Below, piece after piece: positions 48,831 through 57,401 of a stretch of DNA of 64,000 nt (positions are counted from its first letter, which is position 1; the number at the start of each line of letters is the position of its first letter). The position numbers and the translations under genes are program-made. The notes beneath the pieces were generated by a model. The model worked only from the letters and a program-made list of their open reading frames with translations. It had not been told where the DNA came from and ran no database searches. Origin of the DNA: Stenotrophobium rhamnosiphilum (lineage in GTDB: Bacteria > Pseudomonadota > Gammaproteobacteria > Nevskiales > Nevskiaceae); contig NZ_QANS01000002.1 of the NCBI RefSeq assembly GCF_003052265.1, positions 248,001 through 312,000 on the forward strand, written 5' to 3'.

Positions 48831-48858
48831 ACACAGGCGCCCATTCGGGCGCCTGTGT
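48831..48858 (-). terminator. Terminator/attenuating hairpin after dnaK
   Basis: ACACAGGCGCCC (48831-48842), loop ATTC, GGGCGCCTGTGT (48847-48858): a 12-bp stem. On the minus strand it is followed by TTTTTGTGTAA. It separates dnaK from the TMEM175-like gene and dnaJ and would lower their expression relative to dnaK. Confidence 0.85.
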
Positions 48859-48879
48859 CTTACGAACTAACCGCTAGCC

Positions 48880-50811
48880 TTACTGCTTGTCTTTGACTTC
48901 AGTGAACTCAGCATCGACGACATCGCCGTCTTTGCCGCCAGCCGCCGCGCCAGCTTCAGCGCCGCCTGCTTCGCCACCGGCCGCATCAGCGCCCTTCTTG
49001 GCGTAGACGCGTTCCATCAACTTTGCCGAAGCCTGAGCCAGTGCTTCGCTCTTGGCGTTGATCTCGGCAATTTCACCGGACTTCACTACATCACGCAGTG
49101 CAGTCACAGCGGCTTCGATCGAGGTCTTCTCTTCAGCCTGTACTTCTTCGCCCAGATCCTTCAGCGCTTTTTCGGTGCCGTGGATCAGCTGGTCGGCCTG
49201 GTTGCGGGCCGTGATCAGCTCGTTGAACTTCTTGTCTTCTTCAGCGTTGGCTTCAGCGTCCTTGATCATGTTCTTGATCTCTTCGTCGCTCAGGCCAGAG
49301 TTGGCCTTAACAACGATGGACTGCGTTTTGCCGGTGGCCTTGTCCTTGGCGCTAACGTTCAAGATACCGTTAGCGTCGATGTCGAAGGTCACTTCAACCT
49401 GCGGCACGCCGCGTGGTGCTGGTGGAATGTCCTGCAAGTCGAACTTGCCGAGCGACTTGTTGGCCTGCGCGATTTCGCGCTCGCCCTGCAACACATGCAC
49501 CGTCACTGCGCCTTGGTTGTCTTCGGCGGTGGTGAAGGTCTCGCTCTTGCGGGTCGGGATCGTGGTGTTCTTCTCGATCAGCTTGGTCATCTTGCCGCCG
49601 AGGGTTTCGATACCCAGCGACAGCGGCGTGACATCGAGCAACAACACGTCTTTCACATCGCCTGACAACACAGCGCCCTGAATCGCAGCGCCGACGGCCA
49701 CGGCTTCATCCGGGTTCACGTCTTTGCGCGGCTCGCGGCCGAACAGTTCTTTAACAACGTCCTGCACCTTCGGCATACGCGTCTGACCGCCGACCAAGAT
49801 CACTTCCTGAATTTCGGAAGCGTTGAGGCCTGCGTCTTTCAGCGCGGTGCGGCAAGGGCCGAGGGTTTTCTCGACGAGGTCTTCCACCAACGACTCCAGC
49901 TTGGAGCGCGTCAGCTTCATGTTGAGATGCTTAGGGCCGCTCGCATCTGCCGTCACGTACGGCAGGTTGATGTCGGTCTGCGTGGTCGACGACAGTTCGA
50001 TCTTGGCTTTTTCAGCAGCTTCTTTCAGACGCTGCAATGCCAGCGCATCTTTCTTGAGGTCGATGCCGGATTCTTTCTTGAATTCGGTTGCGATGTAGTC
50101 GATCACGCGCATGTCGAAGTCTTCGCCACCAAGGAAGGTGTCGCCGTTGGTCGACAGCACTTCAAACTGGTGCTCGCCGTCGACTTCTGCAATTTCGATG
50201 ATCGAAACGTCGAAGGTGCCGCCGCCGAGGTCATACACAGCGATCTTGCGGTCGCCCTTGACCTTGTCCATGCCGAATGCGAGTGCAGCTGCGGTGGGTT
50301 CGTTGATGATGCGCTTCACTTCGAGGCCAGCAATCTTGCCGGCGTCTTTCGTCGCCTGACGCTGGGCGTCGTTGAAGTAAGCAGGCACGGTGATCACGGC
50401 CTCGGTCACTTTCTCGCCGAGATAATCTTCAGCCGTCTTCTTCATCTTGAGCAGGATCTGCGCGGAGATTTCCGGCGCTGACATTTTCTTGCCCTTGGCT
50501 TCAACCCAAGCGTCGCCGTTGGTGGCCTTAACGATTTTGTAAGGCACCATGCCAATGTCTTTCTGCACAACGCTGTCTTCGAAACGGCGACCGATCAGGC
50601 GCTTCACGGCGTAGATCGTGTTGTGCGGGTTGGTGACAGCCTGGCGCTTAGCCGAGCGGCCGACAATGATCTGACCGTCGTCTGCGTAAGCGACGATTGA
50701 AGGCGTGGTGCGCTCGCCTTCTGCGTTTTCAATAACCTTGGTGTTTGCGCCGTCGAGAATCGCGACGCAGCTATTGGTGGTGCCGAGGTCGATGCCGATA
50801 ATCTTTGCCAT
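48880..50811 (-). CDS. dnaK: Chaperone protein DnaK (Hsp70)
   Basis: The 643-residue chaperone has the actin-like ATPase signatures [32 protein letters not shown] and [14 protein letters not shown], and the interdomain linker [18 protein letters not shown]. The substrate-binding domain and helical lid follow, then a Gly/Ala-rich tail ending [13 protein letters not shown], close to the EEVKDKK-type end of proteobacterial DnaK. It folds and refolds proteins with DnaJ and GrpE. It is preceded by a sigma32-like promoter at 50862-50889. Confidence 0.98.
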   Translation of the reverse strand: MAKIIGIDLGTTNSCVAILDGANTKVIENAEGERTTPSIVAYADDGQIIVGRSAKRQAVTNPHNTIYAVKRLIGRRFEDSVVQKDIGMVPYKIVKATNGDAWVEAKGKKMSAPEISAQILLKMKKTAEDYLGEKVTEAVITVPAYFNDAQRQATKDAGKIAGLEVKRIINEPTAAALAFGMDKVKGDRKIAVYDLGGGTFDVSIIEIAEVDGEHQFEVLSTNGDTFLGGEDFDMRVIDYIATEFKKESGIDLKKDALALQRLKEAAEKAKIELSSTTQTDINLPYVTADASGPKHLNMKLTRSKLESLVEDLVEKTLGPCRTALKDAGLNASEIQEVILVGGQTRMPKVQDVVKELFGREPRKDVNPDEAVAVGAAIQGAVLSGDVKDVLLLDVTPLSLGIETLGGKMTKLIEKNTTIPTRKSETFTTAEDNQGAVTVHVLQGEREIAQANKSLGKFDLQDIPPAPRGVPQVEVTFDIDANGILNVSAKDKATGKTQSIVVKANSGLSDEEIKNMIKDAEANAEEDKKFNELITARNQADQLIHGTEKALKDLGEEVQAEEKTSIEAAVTALRDVVKSGEIAEINAKSEALAQASAKLMERVYAKKGADAAGGEAGGAEAGAAAGGKDGDVVDAEFTEVKDKQ

Positions 50812-50861
50812 GGTACTGCTCCAAAAAATTAGGTTTACGTGTACTGCCTTGATGACACTTT

Positions 50862-50889
50862 ATTTGTGGGTGCCTTAGCTCAATTCAAG
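50862..50889 (-). promoter_or_regulatory. Putative sigma32 promoter of dnaK
   Basis: On the minus strand CTTGAAT (50883-50889), a 12-base spacer and CCCACAAAT (50862-50870) resemble the heat-shock consensus CTTGAAA-N11-16-CCCCATnT. It lies directly after the grpE stop codon and 50 bases before the dnaK ATG. Confidence 0.6.
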
Positions 50890-50891
50890 AG

Positions 50892-51437
50892 CTAGGACTG
50901 TGCTGGGGCCTTCGCCACCACCACCATCGCAGGGCGCAGCAAGCGCTCGTGCAACTTGTAGCCCTTCTGCATCACAGCCATCACGTGGTTAGGGGCCACA
51001 TCGGCCGATTCCACCATCGTCATCGCTTGATGCGCATCTGGGTTGAATGCTTCGCCGATCGGATCAACCGTGCGCACGCCATTCTTTTCCATGAAGGCCA
51101 TCAACTGGCGATAAGTCAGCTGCATGCCTTCGACCAATGCTTGCACCTGTGCATCCGGTGCTTCGCTCGCCTTGATACCCAGCTCAAGGCTGTCGGTGAT
51201 TGCCAGCAAGTCACCCAGTAATTTCTCGGAAGCGTACTTACGGGTGGAGTCCGCATCGCGCTCAAGGCGGCGACGGGTGTTTTCAGCTTCAGCAGCGCCG
51301 CGCAACTGCGCATCACGCGCGGCAGCAACCTTGGCTTCGGCTTCGACCAGCTGCGCTTTGAGCGCGGCGATCTCAGCTTCAGGGCCAACAGGGCCTTCAG
51401 GCTGTTCAATAATTTCGGTTTCGATGTTGTCGCTCAT
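50892..51437 (-). CDS. grpE: Nucleotide exchange factor GrpE
   Basis: The 181-residue protein has a long coiled coil (about 20-85, EAEIAALKAQLVEAEAKVAAARDAQLRGAAEAENTRRRLERDA) and the C-terminal beta domain with GVRTVDPIGEAFNPDAHQAMTMVES and VMAVMQKGYKLHERLLRPAMVVVAK. It releases ADP from DnaK and acts as a thermosensor. The frame extends to 51476, but the ATG at 51437 gives the family-like start MSDNIETEI. A strong sigma32 promoter lies 142 bases upstream. Confidence 0.95.
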   Translation of the reverse strand: MSDNIETEIIEQPEGPVGPEAEIAALKAQLVEAEAKVAAARDAQLRGAAEAENTRRRLERDADSTRKYASEKLLGDLLAITDSLELGIKASEAPDAQVQALVEGMQLTYRQLMAFMEKNGVRTVDPIGEAFNPDAHQAMTMVESADVAPNHVMAVMQKGYKLHERLLRPAMVVVAKAPAQS

Positions 51438-51578
51438 GTCTCTAGCCAAGCTCGTTTTCACACCCATACCGCCCAAAAGCGGAATAGATTGTGATTAAGT
51501 GTTTAATTAATTAAAAAGTAACAACAAAATCGCGCAAGAACCCAGCTGCGAACCGGTTAATCGCCACGACTACACAAC

Positions 51579-51607
51579 ATTTGGGGTCCAACTGGTCGCT
51601 TTTCAAG
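51579..51607 (-). promoter_or_regulatory. Sigma32 promoter of grpE
   Basis: On the minus strand a perfect CTTGAAA (51601-51607), a 14-base spacer and CCCCAAAT (51579-51586) match the heat-shock sigma32 consensus closely. Transcription would start near 51572, leaving a leader of about 135 bases before grpE. Confidence 0.75.
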
Positions 51608-51696
51608 CCCTTAGCCCCCACGGCGTCAGCGAAAAGCGGCGGAATGATACGGGGAGTTAGCGTGGGGCGCGAGTCGGCAGCAGAAATGGCTGTGAT

Positions 51697-51784
51697 CGTA
51701 GGCTGGGTTACCGCGAAGCCAAACCCAGCATTTCGCAAATCGAGAGTTGTTGCTGGGTTTCGCTACGCTCCAACCCAGCCTACG
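51697..51784. repeat. Intergenic inverted repeat A (REP-like), hrcA-grpE gap
   Basis: CGTAGGCTGGGTT (51697-51709) and its inverse AACCCAGCCTACG (51772-51784), with a second inner pair AAACCCAGCA/TGCTGGGTTT (51721-51730 and 51751-51760). GTAGGCTGGGTT-type units are common dispersed extragenic repeats in proteobacteria (established knowledge); no other copy was noted in this window. They form the middle of a 439-base gap without a gene that also holds the sigma32 promoter. Confidence 0.65.
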
Positions 51785-51792
51785 CACTTTCA

Positions 51793-51857
51793 CGTAGCCC
51801 GGGTGAAACCCGGGATGTGCGCCAATTACAAAAGACCCGGGTTGCACCCGGGCTACG
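51793..51857. repeat. Intergenic inverted repeat B (REP-like), hrcA-grpE gap
   Basis: CGTAGCCCGGGT (51793-51804) is the inverse of ACCCGGGCTACG (51846-51857). Inner copies of CCCGGG (GTGAAACCCGGG and GACCCGGGTTGCA) make a compound hairpin. It lies 20 bases past the hrcA stop and could act as a 3' transcript-end structure. Confidence 0.65.
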
Positions 51858-51876
51858 TCACTCACAGATTTGGTTC

Positions 51877-52914
51877 TTACTCAGCCTTCAACCCAGCCGA
51901 CAGCAACCTAGCCGTCTCCGACACAAGCGGAATAATCCGGTGATAAGCCATACGCGTAGGTCCAATCACGCCGAGTACGCCAGCGACCTGCCCGTCCACG
52001 TAATAAGGCGAAGTCACCACGCTGCACTCATCGAGCACTTTGTAGCCTGACTCTTCGCCAATAAAAATCTGCATGCCTTGGGCATTTAGGGTTTGGTCGA
52101 AGAGGCTCAGCAAATCCTGTTTGCGATCCAGCGCGTCGAACAGATTGCGCAGGCGCGAGACGTCGGTCATTTCTTGGAAGCCAAGCAAGTTTGAACCGCC
52201 GGCCAAAACGTAATCTTGTTGCTGCTCGTGGCCGGACAATGCTTGCTCGGCCATCGTTGCTGCATCACGCAGCGTTTGATTGACGCGGGATTGGGCGTCG
52301 ACGACGTCGTCTTGCAGTGCGCGGCGCAGGCTTACCAACTCGCGACCGGCATAGCGTTCGTTCAGTGCGTTGGCATAACGCTCTAACTCGTCAGCGCCAT
52401 AATCGCGATCGACATTAATGATGCGGTTTTGCACTTCGCGTTGATTGACGACGAGGATCGCGAGGACGCGACGATCGGACAGCGGCAGAAAATCAATGCG
52501 GCGCAGAACGGCGAGATTGCGGCGCGGCACGGTGACGACACCGGCCATGCGAGAGACGGATGAGAGCAGTGTGCTGGCGGCTTGCACCAGATTCTCGGGG
52601 GCGCGATCGCGTGGCAGCAGTTCGTCGGCGAGGCTGGCGTAGATATCTTGCGATAGCGATTCGGGCGCGAGCAGGCTGTCGACGAAGTAGCGGTAACCGC
52701 GATTGGTCGGAATGCGGCCGGCGGAAGTGTGCGGCGAAGCAACAAAGCCGAGCTCGTCCAAATCCGACATCACATTGCGGATGGTGGCAGCGGACACACC
52801 CATGCTGGCCATGCGTGAGAGCGTGCGGGAGCCGACGGGCTGGCCGTCATGGATATAGCGCTCAACTAAAAGCTTGAGGAGTTCAGCGGCGCGGGGATCG
52901 AGTGGATTGGACAT
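51877..52914 (-). CDS. hrcA: Heat-inducible transcription repressor HrcA
   Basis: The roughly 345-residue repressor has a winged-helix N-terminus (AAELLKLLVERYIHDGQPVGSRTLSRMASMGVSAATIRNVMSDLDELGFVASPHTSAGRIPTNRGYRYFVDSLL) and a GAF-like dimerisation region ending VLGVIGPTRMAYHRIIPLVSETARLLS. It binds CIRCE elements (TTAGCACTC-N9-GAGTGCTAA) and is activated by GroEL. No CIRCE element was seen in this window, so its targets, probably groESL, lie elsewhere, while dnaK/grpE look sigma32-driven. The ATG at 52914 is chosen over one at 52935. Confidence 0.95.
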   Translation of the reverse strand: MSNPLDPRAAELLKLLVERYIHDGQPVGSRTLSRMASMGVSAATIRNVMSDLDELGFVASPHTSAGRIPTNRGYRYFVDSLLAPESLSQDIYASLADELLPRDRAPENLVQAASTLLSSVSRMAGVVTVPRRNLAVLRRIDFLPLSDRRVLAILVVNQREVQNRIINVDRDYGADELERYANALNERYAGRELVSLRRALQDDVVDAQSRVNQTLRDAATMAEQALSGHEQQQDYVLAGGSNLLGFQEMTDVSRLRNLFDALDRKQDLLSLFDQTLNAQGMQIFIGEESGYKVLDECSVVTSPYYVDGQVAGVLGVIGPTRMAYHRIIPLVSETARLLSAGLKAE

Positions 52915-52944
52915 TTGATGACAGTACCGTAACAAGCCACATCG

Positions 52945-52973
52945 TATAAAGGGCGATTCCTTTCGACAAGACC
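52945..52973 (-). promoter_or_regulatory. Possible sigma70 promoter of hrcA
   Basis: On the minus strand TTGTCG, a 17-base spacer and TACGAT lie about 30 bases before the hrcA start, in the gap shared with the divergent nadK. The match is moderate (4/6 and 5/6). Confidence 0.4.
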
Positions 52974-53017
52974 GATGCGAACCGCTACTTTATACGCATC
53001 TTCCTGCAGTTACTTCC

Positions 53018-53902
53018 ATGCTCATCTTTCAGACCGTTGGCATCATCGGCAAAAAACGTGACGCGCGCGTCGGCCCGACACTGGCTCGACTCGCTGCTTT
53101 ACTGCGCAAACTCGACTGCACGGTGCTGGTCGATGCGGCCAGCGCTGACCATATCGATGACCCGTCTTGCCGCTACGCCACCGTTGAAGAACTGGGCGCA
53201 CGCTGCAATCTCGTCGTTGTAGTAGGCGGCGATGGCAGCCTGCTCTCCGCCGCCCGCTCGCTTGCGCACACCGGCGTGCCCATTCTCGGCATCAACCAAG
53301 GCCGTCTCGGCTTTATGGTCGATATCAATCCCGACGAAATGGAAGCAACGCTGGCGCAGATTTTTGCTGGCGACTACGTCAACGAAGATCGTTTACTGCT
53401 CAGCGCGCGCATCGTACGCAATGACGGCCAATCAATTGATGGGCCTTTCCTCGCGATTAACGACGTCGTAATCCGCAACCAAGCGGCCGTTCGCATGTTG
53501 GATTTCTCGACCTGGATCGGCAACGAGTTCATCAGCCAGCATCGCGCGGACGGCTTCATCGTGTCGACGCCGACGGGCTCGACCGCTTACGCATTGTCTG
53601 GCGGCGGCCCAGTTCTGCACCCTTCCCTGCAAGCGCTGGCGCTGGTGCCAATTTGCCCGCACACCTTGTCGGATCGTCCTATTGTTGTTGGCAGTGATCG
53701 CACCGTTCGCATCATTCTCGGCGGCGGCGAAGGCACGCGCGCAATGTTCACTTGCGACGGCCAAACCAACGAGAGCATCAACCCCGGCGATGCGATTGAG
53801 ATCAGCCGCGCATCAGAATCACTGCGCTTGATCCATCCGGCGAATTACAATTACTTCAATATTCTTAGAAACAAACTTCACTGGGGCCGCGCGCCTGCCT
53901 GA
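53018..53902 (+). CDS. nadK: NAD kinase
   Basis: The 294-residue enzyme phosphorylates NAD to NADP. Visible motifs are LVVVVGGDGSLLSAAR (GGDG), ILGINQGRLGFMVDI, FLAINDVVIRN, GFIVSTPTGSTAYALSGGGP and PICPHTLSDRPIVV. It is divergent from hrcA and 8 bases before recN, in the order grpE-nadK-recN common in gammaproteobacteria, with hrcA interposed here. Confidence 0.97.
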   Translation: MLIFQTVGIIGKKRDARVGPTLARLAALLRKLDCTVLVDAASADHIDDPSCRYATVEELGARCNLVVVVGGDGSLLSAARSLAHTGVPILGINQGRLGFMVDINPDEMEATLAQIFAGDYVNEDRLLLSARIVRNDGQSIDGPFLAINDVVIRNQAAVRMLDFSTWIGNEFISQHRADGFIVSTPTGSTAYALSGGGPVLHPSLQALALVPICPHTLSDRPIVVGSDRTVRIILGGGEGTRAMFTCDGQTNESINPGDAIEISRASESLRLIHPANYNYFNILRNKLHWGRAPA

Positions 53903-53910
53903 CGCGCCAC

Positions 53911-55593
53911 ATGCTTAAACATCTAAACATTCGCAACCTCGCAATCATCGATGAGCTAGAGCTCGATTTTGCTGCGGGCTTTACCACGCTCACCGGCGAA
54001 ACCGGCGCGGGTAAATCTATTTTGATCGACGCCATTGGCCTCGTGATCGGCACACGTGCGGACAGCGCGCTGGTGCGTGTAGGCCAAGAGAAAGCTGAGA
54101 TCAGCGCCGAATTTTCTTTAAGCGATTCTGCGGAAGCACACGCTTGGCTCGGCGAGCAGGAAATGCTCGATGCCGATGACAAAAACCTCTGCGTGATCCG
54201 TCGCGTCGTCTACGCCGAAGGCCGTACACGCGCTTTCGTGAATGGCAACGCCGTCAACGCCGGACAGCTCCGTGAGCTAGGCGAAACGCTGATTGAAATT
54301 TTCGGCCAGAGTGAAAGCCAAACGCTGTTGCGTGGTGACGTACAGCGCCGACTGCTCGATGATTTTGGTAGCTACACCAACGCACTTGAGGCCGTTGCAA
54401 AAGCCGCACGCGCGCATGCTGAGATTGAGCGCAGCATCGAACGCATTCGCAATGCAGGCGAACGCGATCCGGCACAGATCGACTATCTGCGATTCCAACT
54501 GCGCGAACTCGAAGCGCTGAATCTGCAAGAAGGCGAACTCGAACAACTCGAAACCGATCACAAGCGCCTTGCGAATGCAGGCAAGTTGATTGGCGATGGT
54601 GGTCAGGCACTGGATCTGTTGTACGGCGGCGAAAGCAGTCTTTATGACCAGCTCAGCAAAGTCAGCAGTCTGCTCGGCGCGCTCGCGCCGATTGATGAAG
54701 GCTTCAACGATGCCCTCGCGCTTTCAGACGCTGCGCAAGCGCAAGTACGTGAATCCGCTGACGCGCTGCGTCGCGTGCTCGACAAACTTGAGCTTGATCC
54801 CGATCAGCTCGCGCAGATGGAACGCCGTCTCGCCACTGTTCACGAACTCGCACGCAAGCACCGCATCAAAGCCGCGGAATTGCCTGAGCGTTTAACGTCG
54901 CTGAAAACTGAACTCGACGAACTCGAACACGCCGCCACTCGCTTGAACGAACTCGAAAGTCAGCGCGATGCTGCACTGAAGACGTATCGCACGGCCGCGC
55001 AGAAACTCAGCAACGAACGTACTAAAGCTGCAAAGAAATTCAACGACGGCGTTACCACCATCGTTCGCCAACTCGGCATGGCTAACGCGCAATTCATCGC
55101 CGCAATTGAGAACAACGCTGGCGACAAGCCACGCGCACATGGCGATGATGAAATTCGTTTTGATTTTTCCGCTAACCCCGGCCAACCGCCACGCGCGCTT
55201 GCCAAGGTTGCATCGGGCGGCGAACTCTCACGCGTCTCGTTGGCGATTCAAGTCGTCGGCAGCCAGAACGGCGGCGCGGCAACGATGATCTTTGACGAAG
55301 TCGATGCGGGTATCGGTGGCGGCACAGCCGAAATTGTCGGCCAGAAACTGCGCGCACTCGGCAGCAGTCGCCAAGTGCTGTGCGTCACGCACCTTGCGCA
55401 GGTGGCCGCTCAAAGTGCCAATCACTTTGGAATCCGCAAAGAAATTAAAACCGGTCAGACCTTCACGCGTGTACGTCCGCTGGCAGACAAAGATCGCGTG
55501 GAAGAATTGGCGCGCATGCAAGGCGGCGTAGAAATCACCGCCGCGGCATTGAGTCACGCGAAAGAACTGCTGAAGAACGCCGCGAAAGTCTAA
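53911..55593 (+). CDS. recN: DNA repair protein RecN
   Basis: The 560-residue SMC-like ATPase acts in double-strand break repair. It has Walker A (GFTTLTGETGAGKSILIDAIGLVIG), a central coiled-coil pair with a short hinge (about 150-380), an ABC signature (LAKVASGGELSRVSLAIQVV), Walker B (ATMIFDEVDAGIGGGTAEIVGQKL) and the His switch (QVLCVTHLAQVAAQS). It follows nadK by only 8 bases, and I saw no LexA-box-like palindrome in that gap. Confidence 0.96.
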   Translation: MLKHLNIRNLAIIDELELDFAAGFTTLTGETGAGKSILIDAIGLVIGTRADSALVRVGQEKAEISAEFSLSDSAEAHAWLGEQEMLDADDKNLCVIRRVVYAEGRTRAFVNGNAVNAGQLRELGETLIEIFGQSESQTLLRGDVQRRLLDDFGSYTNALEAVAKAARAHAEIERSIERIRNAGERDPAQIDYLRFQLRELEALNLQEGELEQLETDHKRLANAGKLIGDGGQALDLLYGGESSLYDQLSKVSSLLGALAPIDEGFNDALALSDAAQAQVRESADALRRVLDKLELDPDQLAQMERRLATVHELARKHRIKAAELPERLTSLKTELDELEHAATRLNELESQRDAALKTYRTAAQKLSNERTKAAKKFNDGVTTIVRQLGMANAQFIAAIENNAGDKPRAHGDDEIRFDFSANPGQPPRALAKVASGGELSRVSLAIQVVGSQNGGAATMIFDEVDAGIGGGTAEIVGQKLRALGSSRQVLCVTHLAQVAAQSANHFGIRKEIKTGQTFTRVRPLADKDRVEELARMQGGVEITAAALSHAKELLKNAAKV

Positions 55594-55653
55594 ACTGGCG
55601 ATGTCGTGCTTAAACGACACCTTTTCGATCATTAATCAATAATAAAAAACAAA

Positions 55654-55680
55654 CCCCCAATGGCCATCAGCCATTGGGGG
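55654..55680 (-). terminator. Terminator between recN and the 11-residue-repeat gene
   Basis: CCCCCAATGG (55654-55663), loop CCATCAG, CCATTGGGGG (55671-55680). On the minus strand TTTGTTTTTTATT follows, so it terminates the minus-strand gene; it may also slow plus-strand recN transcripts. Confidence 0.85.
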
Positions 55681-55731
55681 CGATTTGAGTGCCCGCGAAC
55701 CGCGCTTAAGGCGCAGCCACTAAGAACAAAT

Positions 55732-56109
55732 TTACTCTTTGACTTCGTTAACGGCATCGCGGGTGGCATGACCGACGTCTGTCGCTGCATCTTTAACGCC
55801 GTGCCCCACATCTTTAGCCACGTCGCGAGACTTGTGGCCGACGGTCTTGGCCGCATCACGCGTTCCGTGACCGATTTTCTTGGCGACATCACGGGTGCCA
55901 TGACCAATCTTTTTGGCGACGTCGCGCGTACCGTGGCCGATAGCCGTTGCGCCTTTCTTGATGGCGTGGCCGGTACCGACGGCGGCATCTTTAACGCCAT
56001 GCCCAACTTCGGTCGCACCCTCTTTGATCTGCTCGCCCGCGGTTTCTTCCGCAAAGGCAACAGATGAGACCACTAACAAAGCAGCAGCAAGCTGAAATTT
56101 AATCGACAT
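55732..56109 (-). CDS. Exported protein made of 11-residue repeats (LEA-like)
   Basis: The 125-residue protein has a signal peptide (cleavage after AFA, about residue 20) followed by about eight units of 11 residues. Examples are VGHGVKDAAVG, IGHGTRDVAKK (twice identical), IGHGTRDAAKT, VGHKSRDVAKD, VGHGVKDAATD and VGHATRDAVNE. The 11-residue period and Lys/Arg/Asp/Ala make-up resemble group-3 LEA and similar stress proteins, which form amphipathic helices on drying or at membranes. At DNA level the repeats are 33-bp tandem units. No known domain is recognised. It lies 26 bases past the fur stop on the same strand. Confidence 0.75.
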   Translation of the reverse strand: MSIKFQLAAALLVVSSVAFAEETAGEQIKEGATEVGHGVKDAAVGTGHAIKKGATAIGHGTRDVAKKIGHGTRDVAKKIGHGTRDAAKTVGHKSRDVAKDVGHGVKDAATDVGHATRDAVNEVKE

Positions 56110-56135
56110 GGCGTTCTCCTATCTAAAACGAAGGA

Positions 56136-56552
56136 TTAGTTACCGCTTCGGCAGTTTTTGCACTCGCCGTACATGATCAGGCTGTGTTCGCGCAGGCTAA
56201 AGCCGAGTTCCTTGGCTTTTTCGTGCTGGCGCTTCTCGATGACGTCGTCTTGGAACTCAACAACCAATCCGCACTTGATGCAGACCATATGGTCATGATG
56301 GTTGCCACGTTCCAATTCAAATACGGCATGGCCGCCTTCAAAGTGGTGACGGCGGACAAGGCCAGCGGACTCAAACTGCGTAAGTACGCGATAAACAGTG
56401 GCCAGACCGATATCGTCCTGCCCGTCTAAAAACTGCCTATAGATGTCTTCAGCCGACATGTGACGCGTCGGGCTGTGCTCCAGCATTTCTAGGATTTTGA
56501 GGCGCGGCAGCGTGACTTTGAGGCCAGCGTTACGAAGGTCAGAAGATTCCAC
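56136..56552 (-). CDS. fur: Ferric uptake regulator Fur
   Basis: The 138-residue repressor has the winged helix (LKVTLPRLKILEMLEHSPTRHMSAEDIYRQFLDGQDDIGLATVYRVLTQFESAGLV) and metal ligands in HHFEGGHAVFELERGNHHDHMVCIKCGLVVEF, with the CxxC pairs CIKC and CKNC for structural zinc. Iron-loaded Fur represses iron-uptake genes. It is divergent from bamE across 71 bases, as in Pseudomonas. Confidence 0.97.
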   Translation of the reverse strand: MESSDLRNAGLKVTLPRLKILEMLEHSPTRHMSAEDIYRQFLDGQDDIGLATVYRVLTQFESAGLVRRHHFEGGHAVFELERGNHHDHMVCIKCGLVVEFQDDVIEKRQHEKAKELGFSLREHSLIMYGECKNCRSGN

Positions 56553-56623
56553 GGTATAAGCCCATGTCGAGGTGGATTTTGGGTATTATCGCATTCCCTT
56601 AGCTACGATCACCATCATTACTC

Positions 56624-57103
56624 ATGCGTTCCTTCCTGATTCTGTTTGCGGCTCTTTCTCTAGGCGCCTGCGCCACCGCAAGCAATGTGGTGAATCGTGT
56701 GGTTTACAAACTACCCACTCGCCAAGGCAATGTCATTGATCAGAAGCAGCTGGATCAGCTGCAAGTCGGCATGACGCGCGATCAGGTTAAATTCCTGATG
56801 GGCACTGCAGTCGCCACTGGCCCATTCTCAGAAGACCGCTGGGATTACATCGGTTACTACAAATCACCGCGCGGCGAAGTCAGCGAGCGTACGGTGACGC
56901 TATATTTTGATGCCAATAAGCTGAACAAGATGGAAGGCGTCCAGATCGCTGGTGGCGCCGCCGATAACCTTGGCATGCAGCCACCTAATGCGAAGGCTGT
57001 GATTGATCAGCAGAAGAAAGAACATATGGAAGACACTCGCTCACAGAACGAGCGCGTAACGGAAAAGGGCGATCCTTCAACGCCTACAAACCAGGCTCCT
57101 TAA
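56624..57103 (+). CDS. bamE: Outer membrane protein assembly factor BamE
   Basis: The 159-residue lipoprotein has a signal peptide with lipobox (LGAC, lipidated Cys 16). The BamE/SmpA fold follows: LPTRQGNVIDQKQLDQLQVGMTRDQVKFLMGTAVATGPFSEDRWDYIGYYKSPRG and VTLYFDANKLNKMEG. It is an accessory subunit of the BAM complex that inserts beta-barrel proteins. A polar C-terminal extension of about 45 residues makes it longer than the E. coli protein (113). Its stop region overlaps the convergent rnfH by 20 bases. Confidence 0.95.
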   Translation: MRSFLILFAALSLGACATASNVVNRVVYKLPTRQGNVIDQKQLDQLQVGMTRDQVKFLMGTAVATGPFSEDRWDYIGYYKSPRGEVSERTVTLYFDANKLNKMEGVQIAGGAADNLGMQPPNAKAVIDQQKKEHMEDTRSQNERVTEKGDPSTPTNQAP

Positions 57104-57401
57104 GCCCAAGTTTCCGCTTCTTCGCAACACGCTCCCGCCGTACCACTTTGGGGTCGGCGGTGAGCTCGCGGTAAATCTCCACACGGTCACCGGCTCGCAG
57201 CGCTGAATCCAGCGGGACAATGCGACCGAATACACCAACCTTCACCGTCGCTAAATTAATCTGCGGATATTGCGCCAGCACGCCGCTGCTTCCGATTGCT
57301 GCGCGCACGGTTGCGTCTTGCGGCAAGTTGATCGCGAAGATGCGTTGCTCAGTCGGCAAGGCATACACAACTTCCACTGCAATCACTTCAAGACTTGCCA
57401 T
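57084..57401 (-). CDS. rnfH: RnfH family protein (UPF0125)
   Basis: The 105-residue ubiquitin-like fold protein starts LEVIAVEVVYALPTEQRIFAINLPQDATVRAAI and has FGRIVPLDSALRAGDRVEIYRELTADPKVVRRERVAKKRK. The ATG at 57401 is chosen because it is the family start. The function is uncertain; the name comes from linkage to rnf genes elsewhere. Its start lies 14 bases inside ratA. Confidence 0.92.
   Translation of the reverse strand: MASLEVIAVEVVYALPTEQRIFAINLPQDATVRAAIGSSGVLAQYPQINLATVKVGVFGRIVPLDSALRAGDRVEIYRELTADPKVVRRERVAKKRKLGLKEPGL

Noticed and set aside
51438-52944. Expected CIRCE element near hrcA-grpE-dnaK
   Set aside because: No TTAGCACTC-N9-GAGTGCTAA or close match was found; the promoters look sigma32-type.
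55740-56020. 33-bp tandem repeats resembling a repeat array
   Set aside because: They are in frame inside an exported protein gene and have no spacers, so they are not a CRISPR array.
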